The notes: generated from the letters alone by a model not told the origin. 10,413 bases of DNA from Candidatus Magasanikbacteria bacterium CG1_02_32_51 (GCA_001871435.1 MNVC01000021.1:1-10413); one strand, 5' to 3'. Shown: positions 1 to 6,715, counted from the stretch's first letter. Program-made: numbers and translations.

Positions 1-190
1 ATCTCTTATTAACGCTTTTATGGATACTGTAATCATTTAATCTAGCCCTGTGTATTATTTTGTACACTGTAGGAGCAGAAATTGAATACTTACGTTTTAA
101 GTCACAAACCCTTGTATGTTCCACATAGTAAAGTTTTACTAACTCCTTTCTTTGTAAAGGAGTTATCCTAGTTCTTTTGTGAATAACCAT
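1..190 (-). CDS. IS481-like transposase, N-terminal part (cut by window edge)
   Basis: Reads leftward from an ATG at 190 to the window edge, giving 63 complete codons. The protein starts MVIHKRTRITPLQRKELV and continues into a helix-turn-helix segment (about residues 28–50, DLKRKYSISAPTVYK). This layout matches the N-terminus of IS481-family DDE transposases, which begin with a short basic stretch, a 'T.LQR' segment and an HTH ending '.APTV.K'. The start is fixed by an in-frame TAA two codons upstream; no clear Shine-Dalgarno sequence is visible. The DDE catalytic core would lie outside the window, so whether the gene is intact cannot be judged. The ATG lies 93 bp from the presumed IS end at 283, similar to the leader length of classical IS481. 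The family call rests on recognition of the N-terminus only. Confidence 0.72.
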   Translation of the reverse strand, partial: MVIHKRTRITPLQRKELVKLYYVEHTRVCDLKRKYSISAPTVYKIIHRARLNDYSIHKSVNKR

Positions 191-283
191 ATTTTATTGC
201 TTACTTACTCTTGAGTTAAACTATTCATTAGTTTATCTCAAAAGTGTAAACAACGCTATTATATCTTACAGGTTATGTTTACA
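1..283 (-). mobile_element. IS481-family-like insertion sequence, one end (partial)
   Basis: The transposase start at 190 is preceded by a terminus that, read on the minus strand from 283, begins TGTAAACATAACCTGTAAGA. IS481-type elements start with TGT about 100 bp ahead of their transposase ATG, and this fits. The other inverted repeat and the target duplication are outside the window, so the exact boundary is inferred. The end lies 50 bp from the attC-like palindrome at 333–410. Confidence 0.55.
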
Positions 284-284
284 C
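244..284 (-). promoter_or_regulatory. Inverted repeat and -10 box in the IS481-like leader
   Basis: A 9-bp perfect inverted repeat, GTGTAAACA (244–252) and TGTTTACAC (276–284), brackets a minus-strand TATAAT at about 264–259. The outer arm overlaps the presumed IS terminus. This could be the transposase promoter with a repressor or transposase binding site on each side. No good -35 hexamer is seen at the usual spacing. Confidence 0.35.
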
Positions 285-332
285 ATTTATACAAAAAATA
301 TAATATATTTTAGCAATTATTTTAAGAAGTTC

Positions 333-410
333 ATATAACAGCGCGTAACCGGTTCACCTCACGGCTCTCCAAAATTGCTTCGCAACTTCGGTTACGCACG
401 AACGTTATGT
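333..410 (+). other. attC: Integron attC-like recombination site
   Basis: The site is an imperfect 78-bp palindrome with the box order of attC. R'' is ATATAAC (333–339) and L'' is GCGTAACCG (343–351). L' is CGGTTACGC (389–397), pairing perfectly with L'' over 9 bp. R' is GTTATGT (404–410). The R boxes each differ from the consensus (RYYYAAC, GTTRRRY) at one position. The spacers between R and L boxes are unequal, 3 nt on the left and 6 nt on the right. The loop region 352–388 contains a small TTGC-TTC-GCAA hairpin. No integrase gene and no second attC are visible, so a structured intergenic repeat is the alternative. In this orientation the site would close a cassette lying to the left, where the IS481-like element now sits. 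Confidence 0.55.
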
Positions 411-442
411 GAAATATAAAAATTACTAATTTGATCGTTCTT

Positions 443-2134
443 ATGAAAAAAATATTCTTTCTACTTTTTACAATTTGTTTATTTACTTTATTTTTTATTA
501 ACACTTCTTCTGCTCAAAGTTGCCCCCTATTGATACAACAGGCTTACAAACTTAATAATTCACCCTCAATCTATTACGTAACTGAAAACTGCACTAAAAG
601 GGCATTTAACAAAGCCAATATCTTTTTTACTTATTTTGACTATTGGAACAATGTTAAAACCGTTTCTTCTGAAATTTTAAATTCAATTCCCAATGACAAT
701 CTCGGCTTTATGCCCTACGGGCCAAAATATGACCCTAAATATGGAGCTTTGATAAAAACTATAAATGACCCTAAAGTCTATCTTTTGATGGATACAGAAA
801 AATATTGGATTACTTCTGAAAATGTTTTTAATAATTTAAGTTATTCTTGGAATTGGATAGAGGATGTCGATCAAAGGTTATTAGATAAATACCAAACTGC
901 CAGCGAGATAAATTACACTAATCACCACCCCAACTATACACTTGTAAAATATGCTAATGACCCAAAAGTTTACCGTTTAGAACAAAATCCAAATGATTCG
1001 TCAAAACAAATTAAAAGATATATTCAAAATGAAACGGAATTTAATGCTTTAGGCTTTAGATGGGATAGGATCGTGATAATAAAAAATAGTGAGTCTTACG
1101 CTGATACAAATGCCAATGAAGTAAAAGAATTAAAACAGACTGGTTGCCAATATAATAACCCTTCATGTGGTTCTGATTATGATTGTATAAATAATCAATG
1201 TATATATAAATCTGGTTGTGCATACAGTCATCCAATGTGTGGAAATAATTATAATTGTGTTAATAACCAGTGTGTGTTGAAATCTGGATGTCAGTTCAAT
1301 AATCCGGTATGTGTAAATGGATTTGATTGCATTAATAATCAATGCCAAACTAAACAAAATAGCGAAAAAAATGGTTGCTGGCAAAATAATAACCTTTGTA
1401 ATTCAAATGAACAATGTCTTAGAGATAAATGCATTGTTATAAATGACTGGCTACCAGATAATAGTGAAATGAGTAAAAAATGCAATAACGACGAAGTTTA
1501 CATAAATGGGGTCTGTAAGCCAGCCAAATTAAACGTGGTGTATTATACAAAATATTCAAATTATGAAAATGTAAAAAAATATATTGATAATTCAATTTCT
1601 GGATTGGTCTACGCGGCTGATGCAAAAAATTGTAAAAATAATATACGCATCCATATATTAACTAATTTTTGTTTTCCAAAAGGCACATACAGAGTGCAAG
1701 AGGAGTTTAAAAAAACTTATGGTGAATCTGCAAACGCTCGATATTTGAATCCTGATGGTGAACAACTTCCAGTTGATTGTCAAATTGGTGATACGGGAGG
1801 AATCAACAAATGGTACTTACCAGGTGCAGAAATTCACGAATTGGGGCATGTTTTAGGCTTGTGGGATCAATACTGTTATTATCCGCAATCTCTCAACCCA
1901 CCAAACCAAGTAAATTTTGAAAAGGCAGGATGTTTTGAAGCAAATGATGATTGGAACAAAAGTTATTGCGGCGAAAAAAATGGAACGAAAATAACTCCTT
2001 ACCAATGTTTAGGAAATCCAAATGTATATGGAGGCAGAACAGTAATGTCCACAGAAACTGGAGCACCCGCACCAACCTTTGGTTTTGATAATCAAGAAAT
2101 TAATTATATTAAAAATAAGTTGGGCTGTAATTAA
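443..2134 (+). CDS. Secreted cysteine-repeat protein with metzincin-type zinc metalloprotease domain
   Basis: 563 residues from the ATG at 443. A TTG 12 bp upstream is in frame, but the ATG gives a clean signal peptide: basic MKK, a hydrophobic core, and likely cleavage after SSA at residue 24. Residues about 40–205 hold three copies of the exoprotein repeat common in CPR bacteria (SPSIYYV…KRAF; NDPKVY…YWIT; NDPKVY…RYI). Residues 235–330 contain four modules with identical spacing C-x6-C-x5-C-x4-C, likely disulphide-bonded. The C-terminal domain has HELGHVLGLWD (465–475), an HExxHxxGxxD zinc motif, and a TVMST Met-turn candidate (533–537). Zinc protease activity is inferred from these motifs. 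It probably acts outside the cell, with the repeats binding cell wall or host surface. No Shine-Dalgarno sequence is seen. Confidence 0.8.
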   Translation: MKKIFFLLFTICLFTLFFINTSSAQSCPLLIQQAYKLNNSPSIYYVTENCTKRAFNKANIFFTYFDYWNNVKTVSSEILNSIPNDNLGFMPYGPKYDPKYGALIKTINDPKVYLLMDTEKYWITSENVFNNLSYSWNWIEDVDQRLLDKYQTASEINYTNHHPNYTLVKYANDPKVYRLEQNPNDSSKQIKRYIQNETEFNALGFRWDRIVIIKNSESYADTNANEVKELKQTGCQYNNPSCGSDYDCINNQCIYKSGCAYSHPMCGNNYNCVNNQCVLKSGCQFNNPVCVNGFDCINNQCQTKQNSEKNGCWQNNNLCNSNEQCLRDKCIVINDWLPDNSEMSKKCNNDEVYINGVCKPAKLNVVYYTKYSNYENVKKYIDNSISGLVYAADAKNCKNNIRIHILTNFCFPKGTYRVQEEFKKTYGESANARYLNPDGEQLPVDCQIGDTGGINKWYLPGAEIHELGHVLGLWDQYCYYPQSLNPPNQVNFEKAGCFEANDDWNKSYCGEKNGTKITPYQCLGNPNVYGGRTVMSTETGAPAPTFGFDNQEINYIKNKLGCN

Positions 2135-2195
2135 GAAATAAAAAAACATTTATTGTCCTTAGGGGGGCCATTCAACCCTTTAATTCCCCTACTTT

Positions 2196-2224
2196 ACAAG
2201 CCATTGAAAAAGGCTTGTTTTTGT
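2196..2224 (+). terminator. Intrinsic terminator of the metalloprotease gene
   Basis: ACAAGCC (2196–2202) pairs with GGCTTGT (2212–2218) around a 9-nt loop and is followed by TTTT. It lies 62 bp after the stop codon. The loop also carries the -35 box of the next gene. Confidence 0.7.
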
Positions 2225-2232
2225 AATATAAT
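2204..2232 (+). promoter_or_regulatory. Promoter of the DUF3800 gene, embedded in the terminator
   Basis: TTGAAA (2204–2209), a 17-bp spacer and a perfect TATAAT (2227–2232) form a near-consensus housekeeping-sigma promoter. The expected start is near 2239, leaving a leader of only about 14 nt before the ATG at 2253. The -35 box is in the hairpin loop of the preceding terminator. Confidence 0.65.
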
Positions 2233-2252
2233 ATTCAAGAACAAATAATAAC

Positions 2253-2873
2253 ATGAACATCTACCTCGACGAATCATACAACCTACAAAAATCCAAAGGC
2301 AAAATGTTTATTAGTATAAATGGTTTTAGTGTTTTGAATACTAATCGGTTGAGAAAACGCTGGAAGAATATCCGCAAACCATACACTAAATATAAACGAC
2401 GGATCCACGCCACTGATCCGTATTTTGAAGATCTAAGAAAAAAAAGCATTCCGCTTTTAAATAATTCTGACGTGACGATTCTCTCTGTATTTCAATTGGT
2501 GCAAGAAATTCCACATGATTATTTTGACAAACACAAAATGAATTTTGACGATGTCTATACAGAGTTATTAAAAAAATTATTCAAGGAACTTTCGCTTCAA
2601 GAATACAAAACAGTTAAAATTGTTATTGATTCACGCAAACACCCTGGTGGACTGGCTGGAGCGAATAATTTTCAAGAAAATATTGATAATTTTTTAGAGA
2701 ATGAATTTGTTGGCACTGATTGTTATTTTCTACCCACACCGTCCTATTTAGACATTTTGGTGGAACTAGCGGATTTTGTATCTAATACTTTTTACAAAGC
2801 ATACCAACAAGATGAAAAAGCTGTATTCATTAAACTTGGGTATAAACTTATACAAATCAAAAATCCGCTATAA
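2253..2873 (+). CDS. DUF3800 domain protein
   Basis: 206 residues. The N-terminus MNIYLDESYN matches the 'YxDES' signature opening DUF3800 proteins, and ILVELADFVSNTFY (about 168–181) matches the conserved C-terminal 'LxLADFV' segment. A central strand ending in an acidic residue (KIVIDSR, about 123–129) fits the RNase H-like fold usually proposed for this family. The acidic residues D6, E7, D127 and D174 could form a metal site. The family's function is not established; members often occur near mobile elements and defence genes, and nuclease activity is only a prediction. It has its own promoter and a very short leader. The stop codon lies inside the terminator hairpin of the opposing small-RNA candidate, so the two transcripts overlap at their 3' ends. 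Confidence 0.75.
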   Translation: MNIYLDESYNLQKSKGKMFISINGFSVLNTNRLRKRWKNIRKPYTKYKRRIHATDPYFEDLRKKSIPLLNNSDVTILSVFQLVQEIPHDYFDKHKMNFDDVYTELLKKLFKELSLQEYKTVKIVIDSRKHPGGLAGANNFQENIDNFLENEFVGTDCYFLPTPSYLDILVELADFVSNTFYKAYQQDEKAVFIKLGYKLIQIKNPL

Positions 2874-2975
2874 TGCGGATCTTCTGAAAGAGCCTTTTGG
2901 GAATGTCCCTGCTTCATCGAGATGTTCTTGACGAGAACGCTCTCCACAAGGCTTTACCCTAAGGACTTATCTTCT
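2856..2975 (-). ncRNA. Candidate small structured RNA gene, possibly TnpB/omegaRNA-derived
   Basis: A minus-strand unit of about 120 nt has its own promoter (2982–3010) and ends in an intrinsic terminator hairpin (2880–2863) followed by a U-run. The predicted fold has an outer stem in which AAAG-CCUU pairs with AAGG-C-UC-UUU. Enclosed are a hairpin GUUCU-CGUCA-AGAAC extended by GAGA/UCUC, an unpaired GAUGAAGCA, and GGGA-CAU-UCCC. The same strand reads without a start codon as VKPCGERSRQEHLDEAGTFP and then a few residues to a stop, which recalls TnpB C-terminal tails. In IS605 elements the guide RNA scaffold overlaps that tail. It is therefore either a solitary TnpB-derived RNA or an unrelated small RNA. 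It does not match the signal recognition particle, 6S or tmRNA cores that I know. Confidence 0.55.
2859..2880 (-). terminator. Terminator of the minus-strand small RNA
   Basis: ATCCGC (2880–2875) pairs with GCGGAT (2868–2863) around a 6-nt loop and continues into TTTT on the minus strand. On the plus strand the hairpin covers the DUF3800 stop codon (2871–2873) but is followed by CTTCTG, so it is not a good plus-strand terminator. Confidence 0.6.
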
Positions 2976-2981
2976 AAATAA

Positions 2982-3010
2982 ACTATACTATATATAGGAT
3001 ACTATGTCAA
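2982..3010 (-). promoter_or_regulatory. Near-consensus promoter of the small RNA
   Basis: Read on the minus strand, a perfect TTGACA (3010–3005) is followed by a 17-bp spacer and TATAGT (2987–2982). It is one of the best promoter matches in the window. The expected start is near 2975, with no open reading frame that uses a start codon downstream. Confidence 0.65.
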
Positions 3011-3075
3011 TATCTGTGGCTAATTGCTCCAGAAAACATTCACCCTTACCTCTGTCAAAAATCCAAAACAAAAAC

Positions 3076-3101
3076 AATCCCGACTCAATCGGGATTATTT
3101 T
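3076..3101. terminator. Bidirectional terminator downstream of rpoD
   Basis: AATCCCGA (3076–3083) and TCGGGATT (3089–3096) form a perfect 8-bp stem with a CTCAA loop. T-runs follow on both strands (ATTTTT on plus, GTTTTTG on minus). It lies about 25 bp past the rpoD stop and would end the dnaG–rpoD transcript. Confidence 0.8.
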
Positions 3102-3123
3102 TATGTTTTAATGCTTTCATCAC

Positions 3124-4530
3124 CTAGTAATCCCGCAACTTCTTAATCACATCAAAATCCTTGATCTTATCAAGAGCTTTTGACTCAATTTGTCTAATAC
3201 GTTCACGAGTAACCCCAAACTCTTTTCCAACTTCCTCAAGAGTATGTGTAACACCGTCGTCCAGTCCAAAACGCATTTCTAAGATTTTCTTTTCACGAGG
3301 AGAAAGATCTTTGATAGCTTCTTTGATATAATCTTTTAGCAATTCCACACCAGCAACTTGCGATGGACTAATAGATTTGACATCTTTGATAAAGTCAGAT
3401 AGTGAAGTATCATCATCTTCATCGTCTCCTACTGAAGTTTCCAATGAAACAGTATCTTGAGAAATTTTGATAATATGTTTTACTTTTTCTATTTCTTCAC
3501 CCATTTCGGCAGCAATTTCTTCTGGGGTTGGATCACGACCCAAATCTTGCAAAAGATGTCTAGAAACTTGTTGCAAACGATTGATAGTCTCTACCATGTG
3601 TACTGGAATTCTAATTGTACGAGAATGATCAGCAAGAGATCGTGTAATAGCTTGTCTTATCCACCAAGTAGCATAAGTAGAAAATTTGTAACCTTTTCGA
3701 TAATCAAATTTTTTGACAGCCCGAAATAGACCAATATTTCCTTCTTGAATCAAATCAAGCATTGATAGAGATTTTCCTACAAATTTTTTAGCAATAGAGA
3801 CCACCAAACGCAAATTGGCTTCAATCATTTTTCGTTCAGCATTTTTGTCTCCTTTTTCTCGTCTTTTGGCCAAAGACACTTCTTCATCAGCTGTCAAAAG
3901 AGGAACTTTACCAATTTCACGCAAATACATCTGGATAGAATCTTGAGAAATATTAGCAAGATCAAAAGACAAACCAACTTCAACATCAGGCTGATCACCT
4001 TGCAAACCAGTCATAACATTATTACGATGATTATTATAATTATTTCCCAAAAATCCACCTTGTTGGACTTCTACTACAGCCACGCTATTCCTATCCATTT
4101 GTTCCAAAAATGTTTCATATACATCAAGATAGTTTTCCAATCTATCAAAAAGCGCTAATATTTCATGCTCGGTAAGAAAACCTCTTTCTCGCCCTTTTTT
4201 AACTAATCTTTCTACCTGGCTGGCTGTTGGTACCACAAAATTCTTGTCAAATTTTGATTTGTCAATTTTTTTTTGTTGTGATTTGTATGGTTTAACAACT
4301 CTTTTATTTTTAGACTTTTTAGAGTAAAAAGTCTTTTTGTTTTTATTGACCCGTTTAATAATATTACTTATTCGGGATGTAAACTTTTTCTTAGTAACCT
4401 GTTTTTTTGAAACGGTTTTTGGAGTACTTTTTTTGGCTGTTTTTTTGACAGCTTTTTTAGTACTAGTACCACGTATTTTTTTTGCTACTTTACGTGGAGA
4501 TTTAATTGTATATTTTTTGCCCCTAGGCAT
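3124..4530 (-). CDS. rpoD: Primary RNA polymerase sigma factor (sigma-70, RpoD/SigA)
   Basis: 468 residues. It directs RNA polymerase to housekeeping promoters. Region 1.1 lies about 100–150, region 1.2 about 194–227 (DSIQMYLREIGKVPLL) and region 2 about 233–305. Region 2 includes the core-binding DLIQEGNIGLFRAV (259–272) and the -10 recognition and melting segment FSTYATWWIRQAITR (283–297). Region 3 covers about 311–388, and region 4 about 396–462, with the -35-binding helix-turn-helix LEEVGKEFGVTRERIRQIES (431–450). The first ~95 residues are an unusual lysine-rich extension (KKTAKK, KKSKNKR) before region 1.1. The ATG at 4530 has no Shine-Dalgarno sequence, only a CAAAAAAC run. It lies downstream of dnaG in the same direction, as in the classical macromolecular-synthesis operon. 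Confidence 0.97.
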   Translation of the reverse strand: MPRGKKYTIKSPRKVAKKIRGTSTKKAVKKTAKKSTPKTVSKKQVTKKKFTSRISNIIKRVNKNKKTFYSKKSKNKRVVKPYKSQQKKIDKSKFDKNFVVPTASQVERLVKKGRERGFLTEHEILALFDRLENYLDVYETFLEQMDRNSVAVVEVQQGGFLGNNYNNHRNNVMTGLQGDQPDVEVGLSFDLANISQDSIQMYLREIGKVPLLTADEEVSLAKRREKGDKNAERKMIEANLRLVVSIAKKFVGKSLSMLDLIQEGNIGLFRAVKKFDYRKGYKFSTYATWWIRQAITRSLADHSRTIRIPVHMVETINRLQQVSRHLLQDLGRDPTPEEIAAEMGEEIEKVKHIIKISQDTVSLETSVGDDEDDDTSLSDFIKDVKSISPSQVAGVELLKDYIKEAIKDLSPREKKILEMRFGLDDGVTHTLEEVGKEFGVTRERIRQIESKALDKIKDFDVIKKLRDY

Positions 4531-4570
4531 GTTTTTTGAAATTAGAACTCTTAATTAAAGAGATAAATAA

Positions 4571-4599
4571 TTTATAAAATTACAAAATCCAAATACCAA
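4571..4599 (-). promoter_or_regulatory. Possible rpoD promoter
   Basis: On the minus strand, TTGGTA (4599–4594), 17 bp, then TATAAA (4576–4571), about 40 bp ahead of the rpoD ATG. The DNA here is nearly all A and T, so chance matches are likely. rpoD may also be read through from dnaG. Confidence 0.3.
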
Positions 4600-4680
4600 A
4601 TAAATAACAAATAATAAATTAAAATTTTGTCATTAAACATTTGAATTTGATTTGACATTTGAGCTTTGAAATTTGTCATT
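4577..4680. repeat. CAAAT/ATTTG intergenic repeat between dnaG and rpoD
   Basis: The spacer contains three CAAAT motifs in its left half and five ATTTG motifs in its right half, switching strand at about 4620–4635. Short stretches of this kind, with CAAAT-type words every 6–12 bp, are common between genes in CPR genomes. A shorter, related stretch precedes the ferredoxin gene (9154–9200). No coding capacity is seen. Confidence 0.5.
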
Positions 4681-6522
4681 TTATGACAAACTCTGAAAAC
4701 GTTTCATCAATTCATCCACTTTATCAGTATCCCCCTTACTTTCTGCCAAAGATAATTCATTTTGAATTCTATTTTTTTCTTCTTTGAGCCACTCTTCATA
4801 AATTCTTTTTGACAAAATTTTTACTTCATTTTTGGCTTCATTTTCCTTAAAACCAAAAAAATCTTTTTCACCTTGCATCAAAAGAACATCTATAATATTT
4901 TCTTGGTTTTCATGAGAAAAGTAATCTCTAAAATTAGAAATATCCTTATTTCCCTCATTATACCTACTTTTTAGCATTTCGTAAAGCTCATTGTATTTAC
5001 CTGTGGATAAAGACAAATCTATAGAAAATAAATTAGGAGTATCTTTGATAAAATCATAAAATCGCAAAAATAGTACCAAAAATGTTTTTACCAATTCATT
5101 CAAGCGACTTTCTGGCAAATTGATTGTTTTTGTTTCAATATTTTTGTCAAAATTTTTCTTTTCAACTGGTATTTTTTCTTCACTTTTAATCCGAACCAAA
5201 TCATCACGCAAAACACTAATATCTACTCCCAAACTATGACCTAATTCTTTTAACCAATAATCACGCTCCACAGCAAAAGGAATATGTTGAATTTTGTCTA
5301 GCAATTCTGAAGCAATATGTTGTTTGTCTTTGGGATTATTGATATCTTTGTTTATAAAAGCCCGAGAAAAATACCAATTCATTACTTCACTGGCATTTTT
5401 GACGACTTCAAACCAAACTTCTTTATTTTTTTTGATACACTCATCTGGATCTTTACCAGCACCTTCTGGAATTTGAATAATTTTGACATTCATACCAGCT
5501 GACATTGCCAAACTTATAGTACGTCTTGCAGCCTTTTCTCCAGCCTCATCAACATCAAAAGCCATACTCATATTATTTGTATATCTTTTTAACAAACCAA
5601 TTTGTTTTTTTTGTTGTTCAGCATCAGATTTATGTAAGTCCAATTCAGCTGTAACAGCTGTCCCAGAAAATGCCACAACATTTGTCATATCAACTTGATG
5701 ACAAGCAATTACATCCATTTGTCCTTCTACCACAACTACAAAATCTTTTTCTTTGATACTTTTTTTGGCTTTATTCAAAGCAAATATTACGCTAGACTTA
5801 TCAAAAAGAGCAGTCTGTGGAGTATTCACATATTTACCACCACTTTTGTCCGTCTCTATCAAAACTCTACCAGTGAAACCAACCACAGTATCATGGACAT
5901 CCCAGATAGGAAACATTATTCTACCACGGAATCTATCATAAAAACCTTGTTTAGTAGCAATATTGGCATTATCGCGTTTGATAGTCAATCCTGAAGCGAC
6001 AAGATCATCTATGCTATGTCCTTTTTTAAGTAAATATTGAGTGAGAAGATCCCATTGTTCTGGTACAAAGCCAATTTGCCAATTGTCTATTGTATCTTGA
6101 GTCAATCCCCTCTTTTGCAGATAATCACGGGCATCTTTGGCAGACTCCATCTTGAGCAAAAAATTATAAAAAAAATGGGAAGCATCATAATTAATATTTT
6201 TCAATCTATTCTTTAGACTACTCTCTGCTTCATTTTTAAAAGTATTAGTGAGTTGTACACCAGCTTTATCAGCCAGATATTTGAGTGCTTCTCGAAATTC
6301 CATTCCTTCTATCTCTTGCACAAACGAAAAAATATCACCACCCTTGGCACAACCAAAACAATGCCAACTCTGTCGTTCGCGATTGACCATAAATGATGGA
6401 CTCTTCTCATGATGAAAAGGACAAAGTCCTTTGTGATTAACTCCAGCAGGTTTGAGCTGGACATATTCACCAATGAGATCTACTACGTCTATTTTTTCTT
6501 TGATAAGATTTATGTCGGACAT
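4681..6522 (-). CDS. dnaG: DNA primase DnaG
   Basis: 613 residues, a normal length. It makes RNA primers at the replication fork. The N-terminal zinc-binding domain has C34-P-F-H37 and C55-F-G-C58, the CHC2 pattern. The catalytic core follows, with DRFRGRIMFPI (196–206) and the TOPRIM domain. Visible catalytic residues are E266 in VVEGQMDV, the pair D323/D325 in AFDVDEAG, and the acidic residues of KDPDE (357–361). The second position of the usual FDGDxAG is V here instead of G. The C-terminal region (about 400–613), which in this family contacts the replicative helicase, is charged and poorly conserved. The ATG at 6522 follows a palindromic repeat (6532–6559) within the leader. rpoD lies 150 bp downstream on the same strand. 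Confidence 0.97.
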   Translation of the reverse strand: MSDINLIKEKIDVVDLIGEYVQLKPAGVNHKGLCPFHHEKSPSFMVNRERQSWHCFGCAKGGDIFSFVQEIEGMEFREALKYLADKAGVQLTNTFKNEAESSLKNRLKNINYDASHFFYNFLLKMESAKDARDYLQKRGLTQDTIDNWQIGFVPEQWDLLTQYLLKKGHSIDDLVASGLTIKRDNANIATKQGFYDRFRGRIMFPIWDVHDTVVGFTGRVLIETDKSGGKYVNTPQTALFDKSSVIFALNKAKKSIKEKDFVVVVEGQMDVIACHQVDMTNVVAFSGTAVTAELDLHKSDAEQQKKQIGLLKRYTNNMSMAFDVDEAGEKAARRTISLAMSAGMNVKIIQIPEGAGKDPDECIKKNKEVWFEVVKNASEVMNWYFSRAFINKDINNPKDKQHIASELLDKIQHIPFAVERDYWLKELGHSLGVDISVLRDDLVRIKSEEKIPVEKKNFDKNIETKTINLPESRLNELVKTFLVLFLRFYDFIKDTPNLFSIDLSLSTGKYNELYEMLKSRYNEGNKDISNFRDYFSHENQENIIDVLLMQGEKDFFGFKENEAKNEVKILSKRIYEEWLKEEKNRIQNELSLAESKGDTDKVDELMKRFQSLS

Positions 6523-6528
6523 AGTAAG

Positions 6529-6567
6529 TTCATCCCGAGCTGAGAATACAGCTAGGGATCTTTCTTA
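6529..6567. repeat. Palindromic repeat in the dnaG leader
   Basis: ATCCCGAGCTG (6532–6542) pairs with CAGCTAGGGAT (6549–6559), 10 of 11 bp, around a 6-nt loop. Its flank GGATCTTTCTTA (6556–6567) is an exact inverted copy of TAAGAAAGATCC at 6765–6776. It begins only 7 bp before the dnaG start codon, so the hairpin would form in the dnaG mRNA leader. Confidence 0.6.
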
Positions 6568-6714
6568 AGATAAATATTTCTAACTAACAAAACTTTCCAA
6601 TGATTCTAAATAACTTCTAAATATAAGTAGTTACAACCTAATCTTATACTATTTAGTAGGAAAAATCAAGTTTACGTTCTCTCTCCTGTCAAATGTAAAA
6701 TACACCTCGAAAAA
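6568..6714. other. Non-coding spacer upstream of dnaG
   Basis: AT-rich DNA without a supported gene. The dnaG promoter should lie here. The best minus-strand candidate is TTGATT followed 15 bp later by TATAAG at about 6650, which is too closely spaced to be convincing. No RNA gene is recognised. Confidence 0.4.
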
Positions 6715-6715
6715 C

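Noticed and set aside
431..442. TTG at 431 as start of the metalloprotease
   Set aside because: The ATG at 443 yields the normal MKK signal peptide; the TTG adds only four residues and would also lie right behind the attC-like site.
1141..1435. Spaced repeats in the metalloprotease gene as a possible CRISPR-like array
   Set aside because: The period of about 72 bp is in frame and explained by cysteine modules; the DNA repeats are diverged at third positions.
1163..2075. Minus-strand reading frames of about 60–73 codons inside the metalloprotease gene
   Set aside because: Antisense shadows of the cysteine-repeat and protease domains, with no start signals or recognisable motifs.
2856..2975. 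Signal recognition particle RNA or 6S RNA at this locus
   Set aside because: A GAAGCAGG stretch recalls the signal recognition particle core, but the GGAA tetraloop and its asymmetric partner are missing. The fold also lacks the long open bubble of 6S RNA.
5294..5998. Several overlapping plus-strand reading frames of 60–99 codons
   Set aside because: They lie opposite dnaG, lack family features and have compositions expected from the antisense of a lysine-rich gene.
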